Source of the DNA: Natronococcus pandeyae
Lineage (GTDB): Archaea; Halobacteriota; Halobacteria; Halobacteriales; Natrialbaceae
Direction: 5' to 3'
Length of the DNA: 50,231 nucleotides
Assembly (NCBI RefSeq): GCF_008122205.1
Contig: NZ_PHNJ01000023.1
Coordinates: forward strand, 1-50,231
In this document: in pieces, positions 16,644-26,806 of the stretch
How the letters are laid out: every line of letters starts with the position of its first letter
Numbering within the stretch: position 1 is the stretch's first letter
Notes under the pieces: model-generated
The model's database searches: none
What the model was told of the DNA's origin: nothing
What the model saw: the letters and a program-made list of their open reading frames with translations, nothing else
Position numbers and translations under genes: made by a program

Positions 16644-16850
16644 TTAGTCGATTTCCTCCTCTGCTCGCCTTTCATCAAATTCCGGACCCCTTACCACGAT
16701 ATGCTTCTCTCTATTCCACCTGACTAACCCCTTCTCTTCCAGCTCTGAAAGGGAAAAGTGACGCAGTTGAAGGCGGAGCCTTGCCACATCTTCGTCAGCA
16801 GACGGCGGATCGTCACACGACACGTCTTTGGAAGTGTTACTCTTAGCCAT
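16644..16850 (-). CDS. Short winged-helix fragment or mini-regulator (68 aa)
   Basis: LRLQLRHFSLSELEEKGLVRWNREKHIVVRGPEFDERRAEEEID corresponds to the recognition helix and wing of the DUF7344-like family (compare ELPHRHLPMLADSGFIEWE at 1.5 kb), but the first helix pair is missing. The N-terminal MAKSNTSKDVSCDDPPSADEDVA looks like a linker. It is either a truncated gene or a genuine short form; an ATG with no clear ribosome-binding site starts it. Confidence 0.5.
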   Translation of the reverse strand: MAKSNTSKDVSCDDPPSADEDVARLRLQLRHFSLSELEEKGLVRWNREKHIVVRGPEFDERRAEEEID

Positions 16851-17064
16851 TGGCCGTCAGAGTAAGGGCTTGAACGCGGATTAACCCTGAGGGTTTTACG
16901 GACATTTGTTGTTTTGATTAATCGAGAGAAAATCCCTTTTATACTGCTGGGGAATCAACCTAGTGTATCGGTCAAGATCGCTCACCCTGTGCGTTTATCC
17001 AGTAAGGCAGTGGTATCCAGAAGACGGGGATACCATACGTGTGATTCGCATCAAACGCGTGGCG

Positions 17065-17073
17065 CATTATATG
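17065..17073 (+). promoter_or_regulatory. TATA box of second HalOD1 gene
   Basis: CATTATATG centred near 17069, 30 bases upstream of the ATG at 17099; leaderless promoter. Confidence 0.5.
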
Positions 17074-17098
17074 GTTCCGGCTTTTCCGATCTCAAACT

Positions 17099-17431
17099 AT
17101 GACCAGAAATAAGAGGAACTCGGAAGAGGAACAACACCGCACAGACGATGATGAGAGAATCACCTATCACCGACCGTTTGACCCCGAAACAGATTCAGTG
17201 AGCCACGAACTCATCGATGCCGTCGCAACAATCAACAATGCCGATCCGACGGAAATGGCGATACTCGCGCAATTCATCGATCCAGATGCCTTAGATTCCC
17301 TGTTTCAGTCTCGCCCCGACGGATCATCACGAGACGTGAATGGAGAACTCAGGTTCGAGTACGATACGTATACTGTTCTCATCGATAGCGATGGTATAAT
17401 CTCGCTCAATCGACGGGACGAACAAAAATAA
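17099..17431 (+). CDS. HalOD1 output-domain protein (second copy)
   Basis: A 110-residue protein: a charged N-terminus (TRNKRNSEEEQHRTDDDERITYHR) and a HalOD1 domain with VSHELIDAVATINNADPTEMAILAQFIDPDALDSLF and YDTYTVLIDSDGIISL. The IDPDALD box matches IDTDALN of the gene at 2.3 kb, though the two are not close copies. A TATA box 30 bases upstream supports this start. Probably a small cytosolic signalling output; mechanism not established. Confidence 0.75.
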   Translation: MTRNKRNSEEEQHRTDDDERITYHRPFDPETDSVSHELIDAVATINNADPTEMAILAQFIDPDALDSLFQSRPDGSSRDVNGELRFEYDTYTVLIDSDGIISLNRRDEQK

Positions 17432-17439
17432 TCTAAACG

Positions 17440-17860
17440 GAAAGCAGCGCGAGTTCCCCGACCAACGGGGGTTGGGGGTGAGGCGTGTGCGCTCGGCTGC
17501 GTCTCCGTTTTCAAGTACCAAGACGCCGTGTTGCTATTTGGAACCCACGTTATCGGCCTCGCAAAACCCGCGCACCCACTTCGGGGTAAGACGCGGTGCG
17601 CCGGGCCTATGTCGCGCCCTCGTGAAGGGGCGGACGCCCACGGACACACCCGCCACGGCGGCAACAGACATCCTCTGTTGCGGTGGCAGACGCGGTGTAT
17701 TCGGGTGTTACTGGGTCCACGCGAGTCCCCCGTGGGGACGAGCGCGGGCGGAATCAATCTCTCGGTGGACGAACGCTAGCCGACGAGGTGCTCAACGAGC
17801 TGTGCCTATCACACCAGATCGTTCGTTGACGGGCCCGTCACCGGATCTCAAGTTTTAGTT
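17440..17860. other. GC-rich hairpin-dense gap, possible structured RNA or decayed IS
   Basis: No convincing protein gene in 17432-17984. Several hairpins follow each other: CGCCCTCGTGAAGGGGCG (17617-17636 region), GCCACGGCGGCAACAGA with TCTGTTGCGGTGGC (about 17652-17689), and GTCCACG with CGTGGGGAC (about 17714-17740). The frames crossing it are rich in Arg, Pro, His and Cys, unlike the acidic proteins around. Signature parts of RNase P RNA and SRP RNA were looked for and not found. A decayed IS200/IS605-derived element is the main alternative. Confidence 0.4.
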
Positions 17861-17984
17861 TCACTGTGGTTGGCTCGCCTATATACAGATTCAGGTACGA
17901 TACTTGCAATAGAGAGAGCGGACACACCACCACCCTGTTGCAGTCACACGCGCTCTCTCTTCCCTGCATTGCCTCTATCAATCC

Positions 17985-18137
17985 ATGTCCACAGCGAATC
18001 CACCATCTCTCGGTACATGCCCGTTCTGCCAGGCCGAAATAACGACGACCAACGTGATCCTTGAATACGAAACAGAGACAGGACCAGCAGTATACGCTGA
18101 GTGCCCCAAATGCCGGGACGTCGTGAACCCAGAGTGA
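17985..18137 (+). CDS. 50-aa double-CxxC zinc-ribbon protein
   Basis: MSTANPPSLGTCPFCQAEITTTNVILEYETETGPAVYAECPKCRDVVNPE: two CxxC knuckles (Cys12/Cys15 and Cys40/Cys43) separated by a beta-hairpin, the layout of a zinc ribbon. It is first in a run of three small genes on the plus strand, 11 bases before the next. A small cytosolic metal-binding protein, probably a regulator or RNA/protein-binding adaptor. Confidence 0.7.
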   Translation: MSTANPPSLGTCPFCQAEITTTNVILEYETETGPAVYAECPKCRDVVNPE

Positions 18138-18148
18138 TTCCTGTATCT

Positions 18149-18307
18149 ATGCTATTTGAACGTGTAGACCGGCTGCTGCCCTGGTCAACGCAGTCAGAAG
18201 TTGTGTACGAATGTCGGCACTGTGGAACCTCCGTCGATAAGCACACCGAAGCCTGTCCTGCCTGCGGATCAGAAGCAATCGCCATGTATCATATACCCGA
18301 CACATGA
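18149..18307 (+). CDS. 52-aa zinc-ribbon protein
   Basis: MLFERVDRLLPWSTQSEVVYECRHCGTSVDKHTEACPACGSEAIAMYHI. Cys22/Cys25 and Cys36/Cys39 form two knuckles. The pattern VVxEC-x2-CG...CxxCGxEExAxY is shared with the mini-genes at 30.7 and 39.4 kb, so these make one family. Its end overlaps the next gene (ATGA). Role unknown. Confidence 0.7.
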   Translation: MLFERVDRLLPWSTQSEVVYECRHCGTSVDKHTEACPACGSEAIAMYHIPDT

Positions 18308-18531
18308 CAGAGGAATACGACCAGCTCTTGGAGGTTGTAGCGGAGAATCCGGGAGCTACCATCGAGGAAATTACGGACCTTGCACGCAAGCACGACATTA
18401 CCAGCACCAATATTCCGAATCTCGTCTCGAGGGCGGTCAGCAATGACGACCTTCTCGAGTTTGACGGCCGGCACTGGGTGATGCGGACAGGCAAGTACCG
18501 GTTCCACCGGTACAACCATCCGGAGACCTAA
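18304..18531 (+). CDS. Small winged-helix protein
   Basis: A 75-residue protein with a helix-turn-helix reading: YDQLLEVVAENPGATIEEITDLARKHDITSTNIPNLVSRAVSNDDLLEFDGRHWVMRTGKYRF. The two helices and the beta wing (DLLEFDGRHWVM) fill the whole chain. Its start overlaps the zinc-ribbon gene by four bases, so both should be made together. Probably a small DNA-binding regulator; targets unknown. Confidence 0.7.
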   Translation: MTEEYDQLLEVVAENPGATIEEITDLARKHDITSTNIPNLVSRAVSNDDLLEFDGRHWVMRTGKYRFHRYNHPET

Positions 18532-18661
18532 TTGGAGAGTTGACCGTACTCCGATAACAGCGCCATCTTCCCTATGCCCAGAGGCAATCTCCGGTAATCG
18601 ACAAGCCGGAACAGCATTCGACGGTTGGTCAGAAAAGAGGTCTGTCGAATCCGTCTAAGAG

Positions 18662-19412
18662 GGTGGCACTGTCTAGTTGAGCGCTTTTGAGAAGCGAGCA
18701 GGTCGTAGTGAGCGGTGATTATGACACTCGCAGACCTGCTCAGAGAGACATTGGACGTAGATTGTGATGAGATTTGGGAGAACGAGCGCACCCCGACACC
18801 CGTCAGGGTGTTCGGGGTGCGCCTCCATTCGATGGGGCTGTCGGTCCGAGAGGTTGTTCCTGTTTTAGAGCTACTCGGCGTCGATCGCTCTCATGGAGCG
18901 ATTTGGAACTGGAGGCATACGCTTGCGGAGGTCCAAGGCGATCCGCCGACGGCAGAGCCGTCGCGGATCGCCGTCGATGAGACACAGATCGAAGTAGATG
19001 GCGAGAAGAGATGGCTGTACGCGGCCATCGATACAGAGTCGAAGCTATTGCTCGAAATCGATGTGTTCGGCCGCCGCGGGACCGATCCCGCGGCGGCGTT
19101 CCTCCATCGGCTTACTGAGAAACATGACGTCGCTGATGCGGAGTTTCTCGTCGATGCTGGTGGCTATCTGACTGCCCTCGCTCGCCGAGAGTTGAGTGGT
19201 CAGCTCGACTACAGCGAACGAAACACCATCGAAAAGTGGTTTCAGACGGTCTCGATGCGACTCGACCGGTTCCATACGTTCTGGCGGGGCAGTCCAGCCA
19301 GTGCTCGCCGCTGGCTGGGACGGTTCAGATACTACTACAACCGAGATCGGCCGAATCAAGCGTTAGATGGCCGAACGCCTGCCGAGGAGGTGCAGAACTA
19401 GACAGTACCACC
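18662..19412 (+). mobile_element. IS6-family insertion sequence
   Basis: Inverted ends GGTGGCACTGTCTAGTT (18662-18678) and its match AACTAGACAGTACCACC (19396-19412), one mismatch, enclose one transposase gene. No 8-bp target duplication is seen (left flank ...CTAAGAG, right flank GACACCAG), so the copy may have come by recombination or its flanks have changed since. Confidence 0.85.
18721..19401 (+). CDS. IS6-family DDE transposase
   Basis: A 226-residue transposase of normal IS6 length. It opens with a helix-turn-helix region (VRVFGVRLHSMGLSVREVVPVLELLGVDRSHGAIWNW), followed by the catalytic core: Asp in IAVDETQIEVDG, Asp in FLVDAGGYL, and Glu in RNTIEKWFQTV. The C-terminal basic stretch (FRYYYNRDRPNQALDGRTPAEEV) is typical. 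A GTG at 18715 in the same frame is an alternative start. The gene appears intact. Confidence 0.92.
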   Translation: MTLADLLRETLDVDCDEIWENERTPTPVRVFGVRLHSMGLSVREVVPVLELLGVDRSHGAIWNWRHTLAEVQGDPPTAEPSRIAVDETQIEVDGEKRWLYAAIDTESKLLLEIDVFGRRGTDPAAAFLHRLTEKHDVADAEFLVDAGGYLTALARRELSGQLDYSERNTIEKWFQTVSMRLDRFHTFWRGSPASARRWLGRFRYYYNRDRPNQALDGRTPAEEVQN

Positions 19413-19522
19413 GACACCAGTCTGAACTGTGAGTAAGGATAGTGCCCTCTCTTCCGCAAGTAACTTAGATTTACGGGGGCTAAATTTAACTAACAGTAGG
19501 GTCAATCCTGTTGTAGTCACAA

Positions 19523-20698
19523 ATGGCTCTACAGGAATTACCTGACGACGCCCCGGGACGTCTTGTTCCATACGATCGGCGTCCATACTATAATCCAGAT
19601 CCCCTTCCACCAGATAGCGAGTTACAATTCGAGAAAGAATTCTATGAGATGCTTTCGGAGGCGACGTTTTGGCTCGGAAAACTCAGCGGGTTCAGTCTGA
19701 CGACTGATTTCGCACCCGTGTTGTACACGTCGTTGCTTCGGAAAGAAGCGATGGAATCATCTGAAATTGAGGGTGCAGATATCGATTACAATGCACTCTA
19801 TAGTTTTGAAACCCGATCGTTGGACCGATCCGGTACAATTGGCGAGCAAGCAGCAGCTATCGACGAAACGAAAGACGTCCAAGAAGTGCTCAACTATGAG
19901 CGTGCTCTAGAAAGCGGAATCAACGCACTCGATCACGGTGAGGAGGTCTCTATTGACCTTCTGCATACTCTCCATAAGACACTCTTGACCGACGTGCCTG
20001 AAAACCGCCGGGAAACGGATACTATTGGGGAATTCAAGACTGTGCCGAACCACCTGGGTGAATTCGTCCCTCCCGTTCCAAGCGCCGTCGACGGACTGAT
20101 GGCTGCGCTAATGACGTATATCCGAACCGGTGGGAGCTACCACCCGCTCATCGATATTGCGCTCACACACTATCAGTTCGAGACAATTCACCCCTACGGG
20201 GACGGTAACGGTCGGCTCGGACGTCTCCTCATCACATTACAGCTGTATGATCAAGACTACCTTGAGCAACCAACGCTCTACCTGAGCGAGTATTTCAATC
20301 GCTACAAAGAGACATATGTCGATCGTATGAACGCCATCCGGAAGTACGGCGAGTGGGAAGCATGGGTAGAGTTCTTTGTGACGGGTATCCGCCACCAGGC
20401 AGAAGAATCCCTACTCCGATCTCGGGATCTTCACTCCTTGCAGCAGGACTATAAAGCTACGTACGGCGACACCTCTGCTGCTTATGCAGAACTAGCGTGC
20501 ACACTCTTCGAGCAGCCATATCTCACTGCTAACGTTGTTCAAGAACTGCTCGACGTAACGGGTCCAACGGCCTATCGAGCAATCGACCAACTAGAGGAAG
20601 AAGGAGTGCTCGAGGAGACGACCGGAAAGGAACGGAACCGGGAATATCGTGCACGGGAGATTTTTGAGATTCTCGAGCGGCCACCTCGTACATATTAG
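19523..20698 (+). CDS. Fic-family protein with winged-helix tail
   Basis: A 391-residue Fic protein. The Fic_N region (about 25-110) holds an inhibitory motif of the [S/T]xxxE[G/N] kind at SSEIEG (Ser79, Glu83, Gly84), and the catalytic loop HPYGDGNGR is at 223-231 with the active His223. The C-terminal 70 residues are a winged helix (LTANVVQELLDVTGPTAYRAIDQLEEEGVLEETTGKERNREYRA). Fic enzymes transfer AMP or related groups to Ser/Thr/Tyr hydroxyls; the N-terminal motif suggests it is self-inhibited and needs no separate antitoxin. A TAAATTTAAC box lies about 35 bases upstream. Confidence 0.93.
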   Translation: MALQELPDDAPGRLVPYDRRPYYNPDPLPPDSELQFEKEFYEMLSEATFWLGKLSGFSLTTDFAPVLYTSLLRKEAMESSEIEGADIDYNALYSFETRSLDRSGTIGEQAAAIDETKDVQEVLNYERALESGINALDHGEEVSIDLLHTLHKTLLTDVPENRRETDTIGEFKTVPNHLGEFVPPVPSAVDGLMAALMTYIRTGGSYHPLIDIALTHYQFETIHPYGDGNGRLGRLLITLQLYDQDYLEQPTLYLSEYFNRYKETYVDRMNAIRKYGEWEAWVEFFVTGIRHQAEESLLRSRDLHSLQQDYKATYGDTSAAYAELACTLFEQPYLTANVVQELLDVTGPTAYRAIDQLEEEGVLEETTGKERNREYRAREIFEILERPPRTY

Positions 20699-20743
20699 TT
20701 ATTGGATGATTTTTAGCTGAACCGAAGCGCTAAGCCCCCTTCC

Positions 20744-21072
20744 TCAGCGAACATCGAAGACACGAACAGAAAGCGGGATACAACGCCTTGATTTAGCTAA
20801 TGACATCCTCCCCGACGTAAACGGCGGGGCTTCCATCGCCGAGCTGTTGAGCGTCAGTGGGTCGGGAAGTTGTTCGCCGATCTTTCTCAGTGTCTGTTCG
20901 GCCTCAAGGAGTATCTCGTGCAGCTCACCGATGGGAATCTGACTGCCACCCACGGCGCCACGTTCTGGGTGATACCCCTGATCACCGTACTCCGAATCGG
21001 GAATCGGATCATCGACACCGACTGTCGGGAGTTCACCGACCAGTGTACCGATCGTCCTACCGCCTTCTTATA
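20744..21072 (-). pseudogene. Truncated gene fragment ending in IS debris
   Basis: Reading the minus strand after a TAA near 21073 gives an open acidic stretch, VGELPTVGVDDPIPDSEYGDQG then IPIGELHEILLEAEQTLRKIGEQLPDPLTLN, which looks like the tail of a real halobacterial protein. It then runs into IS-end sequence (20801-20836) and stops at 20744. No good start codon is found (only a GTG at 20953), so it is called a broken gene. Family not recognised. Confidence 0.4.
20801..20836 (-). repeat. IS200/IS605-type end remnant
   Basis: TGACATCCTCCCCGACGTAAACGGCGGGG: the first 14 bases are identical to 25561-25574 at the TnpB fossil, and the hairpin core CGTAAACGGCG matches the GCCGTTTACGGC ends at 2.6-2.97 kb read on the other strand. 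Confidence 0.55.
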
Positions 21073-21120
21073 AAGACTTCTGCCCCACCATTCACTGGGA
21101 TATAAATTCACTAATTCCGA

Positions 21121-21131
21121 AGATTATATAT
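21121..21131 (+). promoter_or_regulatory. TATA box of the 21-25 kb cluster
   Basis: GATTATATATTGC centred near 21126 predicts a transcript start near 21152, downstream of the ATG at 21144, which favours a later start codon. Confidence 0.5.
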
Positions 21132-21176
21132 TGCAAGTGTATAATGACATTGGATATGAAAGATAGGGAGAAGAAC

Positions 21177-22124
21177 ATGACATCACGAAGGGATGTCTTG
21201 AAGGCACTCTCAATTGGTGGTGTGGGTTCAGTAATGGGTGGAATGCCAGTCGGTAGTGCGACCGCAGCCAACGGTGGCGATGGTGAGTTCTTTACCGATT
21301 TCAGCGACGGATATGAGGGATGGCGCTCCCGCGGGCCGCTTCGCGAGAATCGGATCGAAGCGGGGGACACACCGACGATCCAAACGGGAGACTACGGCTT
21401 ACAGGTCCCGTTTACGAACAGCAGAGCCGGTTATATCAGAAACGACAAACGTGCGAGAGAAGCGAGCTTTATTGACAATCAATACTTGTTAGCGCGGGTG
21501 ACTACGTCCGCAACGGGAACGAACTCACCGCTCGTATTCGGTGCTCGGTTGCACTACACTGGCCCGAGAAACGAGGAAAACACCGGCAACGGTAATCGGA
21601 ACGGTAGAGCCAACGGCAATAAGCACGGCGACAATAGCGCTGACGACGAGCAGCAAGTCGTCGAGTCACAACCGATCGTTGTCCTGCAGGGGAGTTCCCG
21701 CTATCTCTACTGGGACCTTTCAGAACTGGACGAAAATGTCCGACAGAACGTACGTCGACTCGAACTCACGTGGGTATTTAATGATCACCCACCATCGGAA
21801 AACAGATCCGACAGGGGAAATGACGAATACGATCACTACGGAACTGTTCTCTTCGATCACGTCCGACTGTCAAACGATGATGCGGAAGTAACGAAACTCG
21901 CGTTCGAAGACAAAAAAACGGAACTCAGCCGATATCACGGATCGGTTGTTGAACGGGATATTGTCCGGGAAACCGACAATATGGTGTTCGGCCATCAGAT
22001 CTACAGTGACGATACCGAAATTCCGTTTGCGGTTATTGAAGACGAATCTGACAATGGTGACGGCGTACAAATAACATACATTCTAGACAACGAGAAGTTT
22101 GTATTTGATGGTGATCAGCTATGA
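21177..22124 (+). CDS. Tat-exported hypothetical protein
   Basis: About 315 residues. The signal is MTSRRDVLKALSIGGVGSVMGGMPVGSATAA, a textbook twin-arginine peptide with an Ala-x-Ala site. The ATG at 21177 is preferred (GGGAG 8-12 bases upstream, TATA at 21126); ATGs at 21144 and 21156 also exist in frame. The mature part starts FFTDFSDGYEGWRSRGPL and has beta-rich character, suggestive of a carbohydrate- or surface-binding sandwich, then a glycine/asparagine-rich linker (ENTGNGNRNGRANGNKHGDN). It overlaps the next gene by four bases (ATGA). No enzyme motif was found. Confidence 0.8.
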   Translation: MTSRRDVLKALSIGGVGSVMGGMPVGSATAANGGDGEFFTDFSDGYEGWRSRGPLRENRIEAGDTPTIQTGDYGLQVPFTNSRAGYIRNDKRAREASFIDNQYLLARVTTSATGTNSPLVFGARLHYTGPRNEENTGNGNRNGRANGNKHGDNSADDEQQVVESQPIVVLQGSSRYLYWDLSELDENVRQNVRRLELTWVFNDHPPSENRSDRGNDEYDHYGTVLFDHVRLSNDDAEVTKLAFEDKKTELSRYHGSVVERDIVRETDNMVFGHQIYSDDTEIPFAVIEDESDNGDGVQITYILDNEKFVFDGDQL

Positions 22125-24433
22125 GTAACAACAATATTTCGTCCCAAAATCCGCCAGAACAATTGGAGCCAGCAGAAGTAGCGTACGACCAAGGAGCCGA
22201 CGGCCTCACTGTGCAGAATGAAACACCTGCCGAGGCGCTTGTTATCAAAGATTGTCAGCCGTGGAATACGACCGCAAACGAGACCGTATTAACCGAGATG
22301 GGGGTCGAATACGACCTGATTCCATCGTCCGCAGTGAGCGACAGCGACCTCAACTCCTATTCAGTTGTACTCGTACCGTCGACACAGGACCAATCGTACT
22401 ACGACGCGTTGGCCGAGGCAAAAGCGGACATTGAAGCATTCGTAGACAGTGGTGGAACGCTCGTGGCCCACGTCACTGATAACGGATGGCCGTGTACGAC
22501 CCAGTGGGACGAGTCGTTCCTCCCTGCTGATGTCACAAAAGAAAATACTTTTGCGAATAGTCTCGAAATCACGGAGAATCATCCTATCACCGAGCCGTTC
22601 TCCCAAGACACGCTGCAAAGTTGGGGATCTTCGACACACGGCTATCTGACCAACCTGCCGGAGAACGCGACGACGTTCGTGACGTTCGACGGGGACGGAT
22701 CCCGGCCAACGTACGCCGAATACTCGTATGGAAACGGGACAGTATTGGCCACAATGCAGACGTTGGAGTGGCCGTATACAGGGAGTGTCAGCTCCCGACC
22801 AGAAGATCCAAAAGATCTTCTGCGAACCGAACTCGAGTATGCACTCGGAGAAACTGGAGTTACCGCCAAAGCGACGCTCTTGCACTACATTAACGGCGAG
22901 AACGAAAACGTAACTGAAGGTGGAGATCCACTCCACAGCGCCCAGATGCAAATTTTCCGAGACGAGTTCGAATTCGATGTTAAAGTTCCCGGTATTCCAC
23001 GACTCCCGGACACGATTCCGCTCCCTGTTGCACCCGTTATCGACAGTTGGCAGAAGGGGGACATGCTTATGGAACCAGCGGATGATCTGGTAACGGCGAC
23101 TACACCGGAAGAAGACAAGTACACAGACGAGTTCCCCGGGGAGCCGTTCAATAAGTTTCGATTTAAAAACGAGGTGGAAATTTCGTTCGAAAGCGAGGAC
23201 GGCTCGCAGATTAACGAAGACTCCCTCGAGATTTGGTTCAACGAACAGGGGTCCTCGGGTGAGAAAATAAAATACAAAGGCGAACGAGAATCCGAGACTG
23301 TTCTCGTCAAGGATGACATCAATAACATCCCAGTTGATGACTGGTTCGGGACGTTCCGTGATAGAGGTGCCCGGGTCGATCGTGACTTTTCCGTAGACAC
23401 AGTCGAGATTGACGGTACAGAGGGTGTCCGGGTTAGCACGGTGACAGCAGGATATGCTGGCTTCGCCCACGATATTGCTGGGCGGGCAGCACGCAATCCG
23501 ATCGACTTCATTGCAACTATATTTAGCTGGTACGAGGCTATCGATGACTCGCTTCCTGGTCTGCCAGATTCTCCGGACGACGTTTTCTCACCTCCAGACC
23601 GGCCGGATTGGCTCGAAGCGCCGGATCTTAGCTGGGACAGCCTCCCAGATTCGCCCGAACGAGACGATGTTGATGATATTCTTGATAGAGTTCCCGAACG
23701 GCCTGGCTGGGACGACGTTCCGGATGCGCCTGACACTCCAGATGCACCCGAGTGTGAGGACATTCCGGGTGTCGACGACTGTCCAAGTTCCCCGTTTGCT
23801 CTGGACGCAGCAACAGCGACGACGGATGGTGGATTAGACGCACAAACGCTCCACGACACTGATATCGATATTGATCTATCGCCCGAAGAGATAATCGACC
23901 TCATCGAGCCGTATCTCCCCGAACAAATCCATGTGCTTAGTGACCTCATTTCAGTAGTGCCGAATATCTACTCGTTCTACGAGTTCACTGTGCTCGCAGA
24001 CGGGCGACGTTTCATCCGAATCTGGGACGGGAGCCGGTTCCCGAGTATTGGGGCGTACGTCGACGGGGTTCGACGGCATACCGGTGTCGTCCCGTACGAA
24101 CCAAAACAACTATTCAGTGCTCGTATGATCGGATTCTTCCTCATGGCATCCACTGGAATCACACCGTATACGGGCGTTGACTCGAAAGAAAAATACCTAA
24201 AGTGGGTCGAAGCACAAAAGATCGCTGACGATAGTGAGGACGCAGTTCGAGACGGGTTCGACGAATTTGTCGACCAGATCGAAGACCTAGTCGATATTTT
24301 CCCCCGGCTAGAGATGGATCTGGACGATGTAATCGCGGATACACCGTGGCGAACCTCGGGATACGACGCCTCTGGAGAGCCGATCGAGGACGCAGCGCAA
24401 TACCTCGACGACGACATCCCGAATCCCTTCTAG
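22121..24433 (+). CDS. Large protein with amidotransferase-like domain and Pro/Asp-rich region
   Basis: 770 residues, no signal peptide. Residues about 35-240 resemble a class I glutamine-amidotransferase-like fold: EALVIKDCQPWNTTANETVLTEMGVEYDLI, YSVVLVPSTQDQSYYDALAE, IEAFVDSGGTLVAHVTDNGW, and an EYALGETG end; the nucleophile-elbow Cys of active enzymes is not obvious, so it may be a binding version. Residues about 466-561 form an unusual Pro/Asp/Trp-rich stretch (LPDSPDDVFSPPDRPDWLEAPDLSWDSLPDSPERDD). The C-terminal third is acidic and helical. The start overlaps the Tat gene, so the two are co-translated. Function unknown. Confidence 0.75.
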   Translation: MSNNNISSQNPPEQLEPAEVAYDQGADGLTVQNETPAEALVIKDCQPWNTTANETVLTEMGVEYDLIPSSAVSDSDLNSYSVVLVPSTQDQSYYDALAEAKADIEAFVDSGGTLVAHVTDNGWPCTTQWDESFLPADVTKENTFANSLEITENHPITEPFSQDTLQSWGSSTHGYLTNLPENATTFVTFDGDGSRPTYAEYSYGNGTVLATMQTLEWPYTGSVSSRPEDPKDLLRTELEYALGETGVTAKATLLHYINGENENVTEGGDPLHSAQMQIFRDEFEFDVKVPGIPRLPDTIPLPVAPVIDSWQKGDMLMEPADDLVTATTPEEDKYTDEFPGEPFNKFRFKNEVEISFESEDGSQINEDSLEIWFNEQGSSGEKIKYKGERESETVLVKDDINNIPVDDWFGTFRDRGARVDRDFSVDTVEIDGTEGVRVSTVTAGYAGFAHDIAGRAARNPIDFIATIFSWYEAIDDSLPGLPDSPDDVFSPPDRPDWLEAPDLSWDSLPDSPERDDVDDILDRVPERPGWDDVPDAPDTPDAPECEDIPGVDDCPSSPFALDAATATTDGGLDAQTLHDTDIDIDLSPEEIIDLIEPYLPEQIHVLSDLISVVPNIYSFYEFTVLADGRRFIRIWDGSRFPSIGAYVDGVRRHTGVVPYEPKQLFSARMIGFFLMASTGITPYTGVDSKEKYLKWVEAQKIADDSEDAVRDGFDEFVDQIEDLVDIFPRLEMDLDDVIADTPWRTSGYDASGEPIEDAAQYLDDDIPNPF

Positions 24434-24498
24434 AACGCGTCACACCCACCGGTTGAATTGAAAATGTCAACAACTATTTTTCACTGGGAACGTAACTG

Positions 24499-26055
<1,557 letters not shown>

Positions 26056-26089
26056 AGCGCCTCCGCGCGAACCTCTCGGCCGCGGGCGG

Positions 26090-26542
26090 TCACTCGTCGG
26101 CGAACCTGACAGTCAGCACGGGAACCGGGCTCTTGCGAACGACCTTTTCGGTGACGCTTCCGAGGACGAGGCGATCCGCGCCGGAGCGGCCGTGCGTCCC
26201 CATCACGATCGCGTCGACGTCGCTCTCGTCGACGTACTCGAGTATCTCCGCGGCGGGTTTCCCGTGTCGTAGGCTTTCAACGACCTCGACGTCGACCTCG
26301 CTCGCCGCCTCGACGATCGCTTCGATCGCCGCTTCGCCCTCGGCCCGCTGTTCGTCGACGACGTCACCCCACTCCGTCCTCGCGGCTGCGCCGCCGGCGT
26401 CGAACCCGCCGAGCGGGATCGGCTCGACGACGTACAACGCGTGAACGGTCGCGTCGCTCTGGTCGGCGAGTTCGACCCCCTCTCGAATGGCCACCTCCGC
26501 CTGTTCGCTTCCGTCGGTTGGAATCAGGACTGTTTCGTACAT
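26090..26542 (-). CDS. Universal stress protein (UspA family)
   Basis: A 150-residue UspA protein with the ATP-binding signature intact: MGTHGRSGADRLVLGSVTEKV (Gly-x2-Gly-x9-Gly-Ser). It starts YETVLIPTDGSEQAEVAIREGVELADQSDATVHALYVVEP, the usual first strand, and the ATG at 26542 is chosen because the open frame beyond it loses all family character. It should be a cytosolic, probably dimeric, ATP-binding stress protein. Fossil TnpB lies on one side and a P-type ATPase tail plus another TnpB fossil on the other, so its surroundings are strongly rearranged. Confidence 0.92.
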   Translation of the reverse strand: MYETVLIPTDGSEQAEVAIREGVELADQSDATVHALYVVEPIPLGGFDAGGAAARTEWGDVVDEQRAEGEAAIEAIVEAASEVDVEVVESLRHGKPAAEILEYVDESDVDAIVMGTHGRSGADRLVLGSVTEKVVRKSPVPVLTVRFADE

Positions 26543-26806
26543 TTTGATCCCCTCATCTCTCGAGAGGTGACCATGGGTTATAGCGGTATCTTCGATTCTC
26601 AAGGAACGGCAACGGCAACGGCGGTGTCCCTGCGTTGTGGGTTCCTCCGCGCAGGCGCTCGAATGGTAAGTGCCCTCTATACGATGGTACCAATCAGGTA
26701 TCAGACATTGACCTACCACTGGGGATACGCCGTGTTCGACGAACACGGCGACGAACGAGGGCAGATCGAAATCACTCCTGGGACGGAGGTGAGAGTGACC
26801 CGTCAG

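Noticed and set aside
17440-17860. RNase P RNA or SRP RNA
   Set aside because: Conserved core boxes of either RNA were not found.
22361-23470. 369-codon minus-strand frame
   Set aside because: Shadow of the 770-residue protein; basic, Cys/Phe-rich composition unlike halobacterial proteins.
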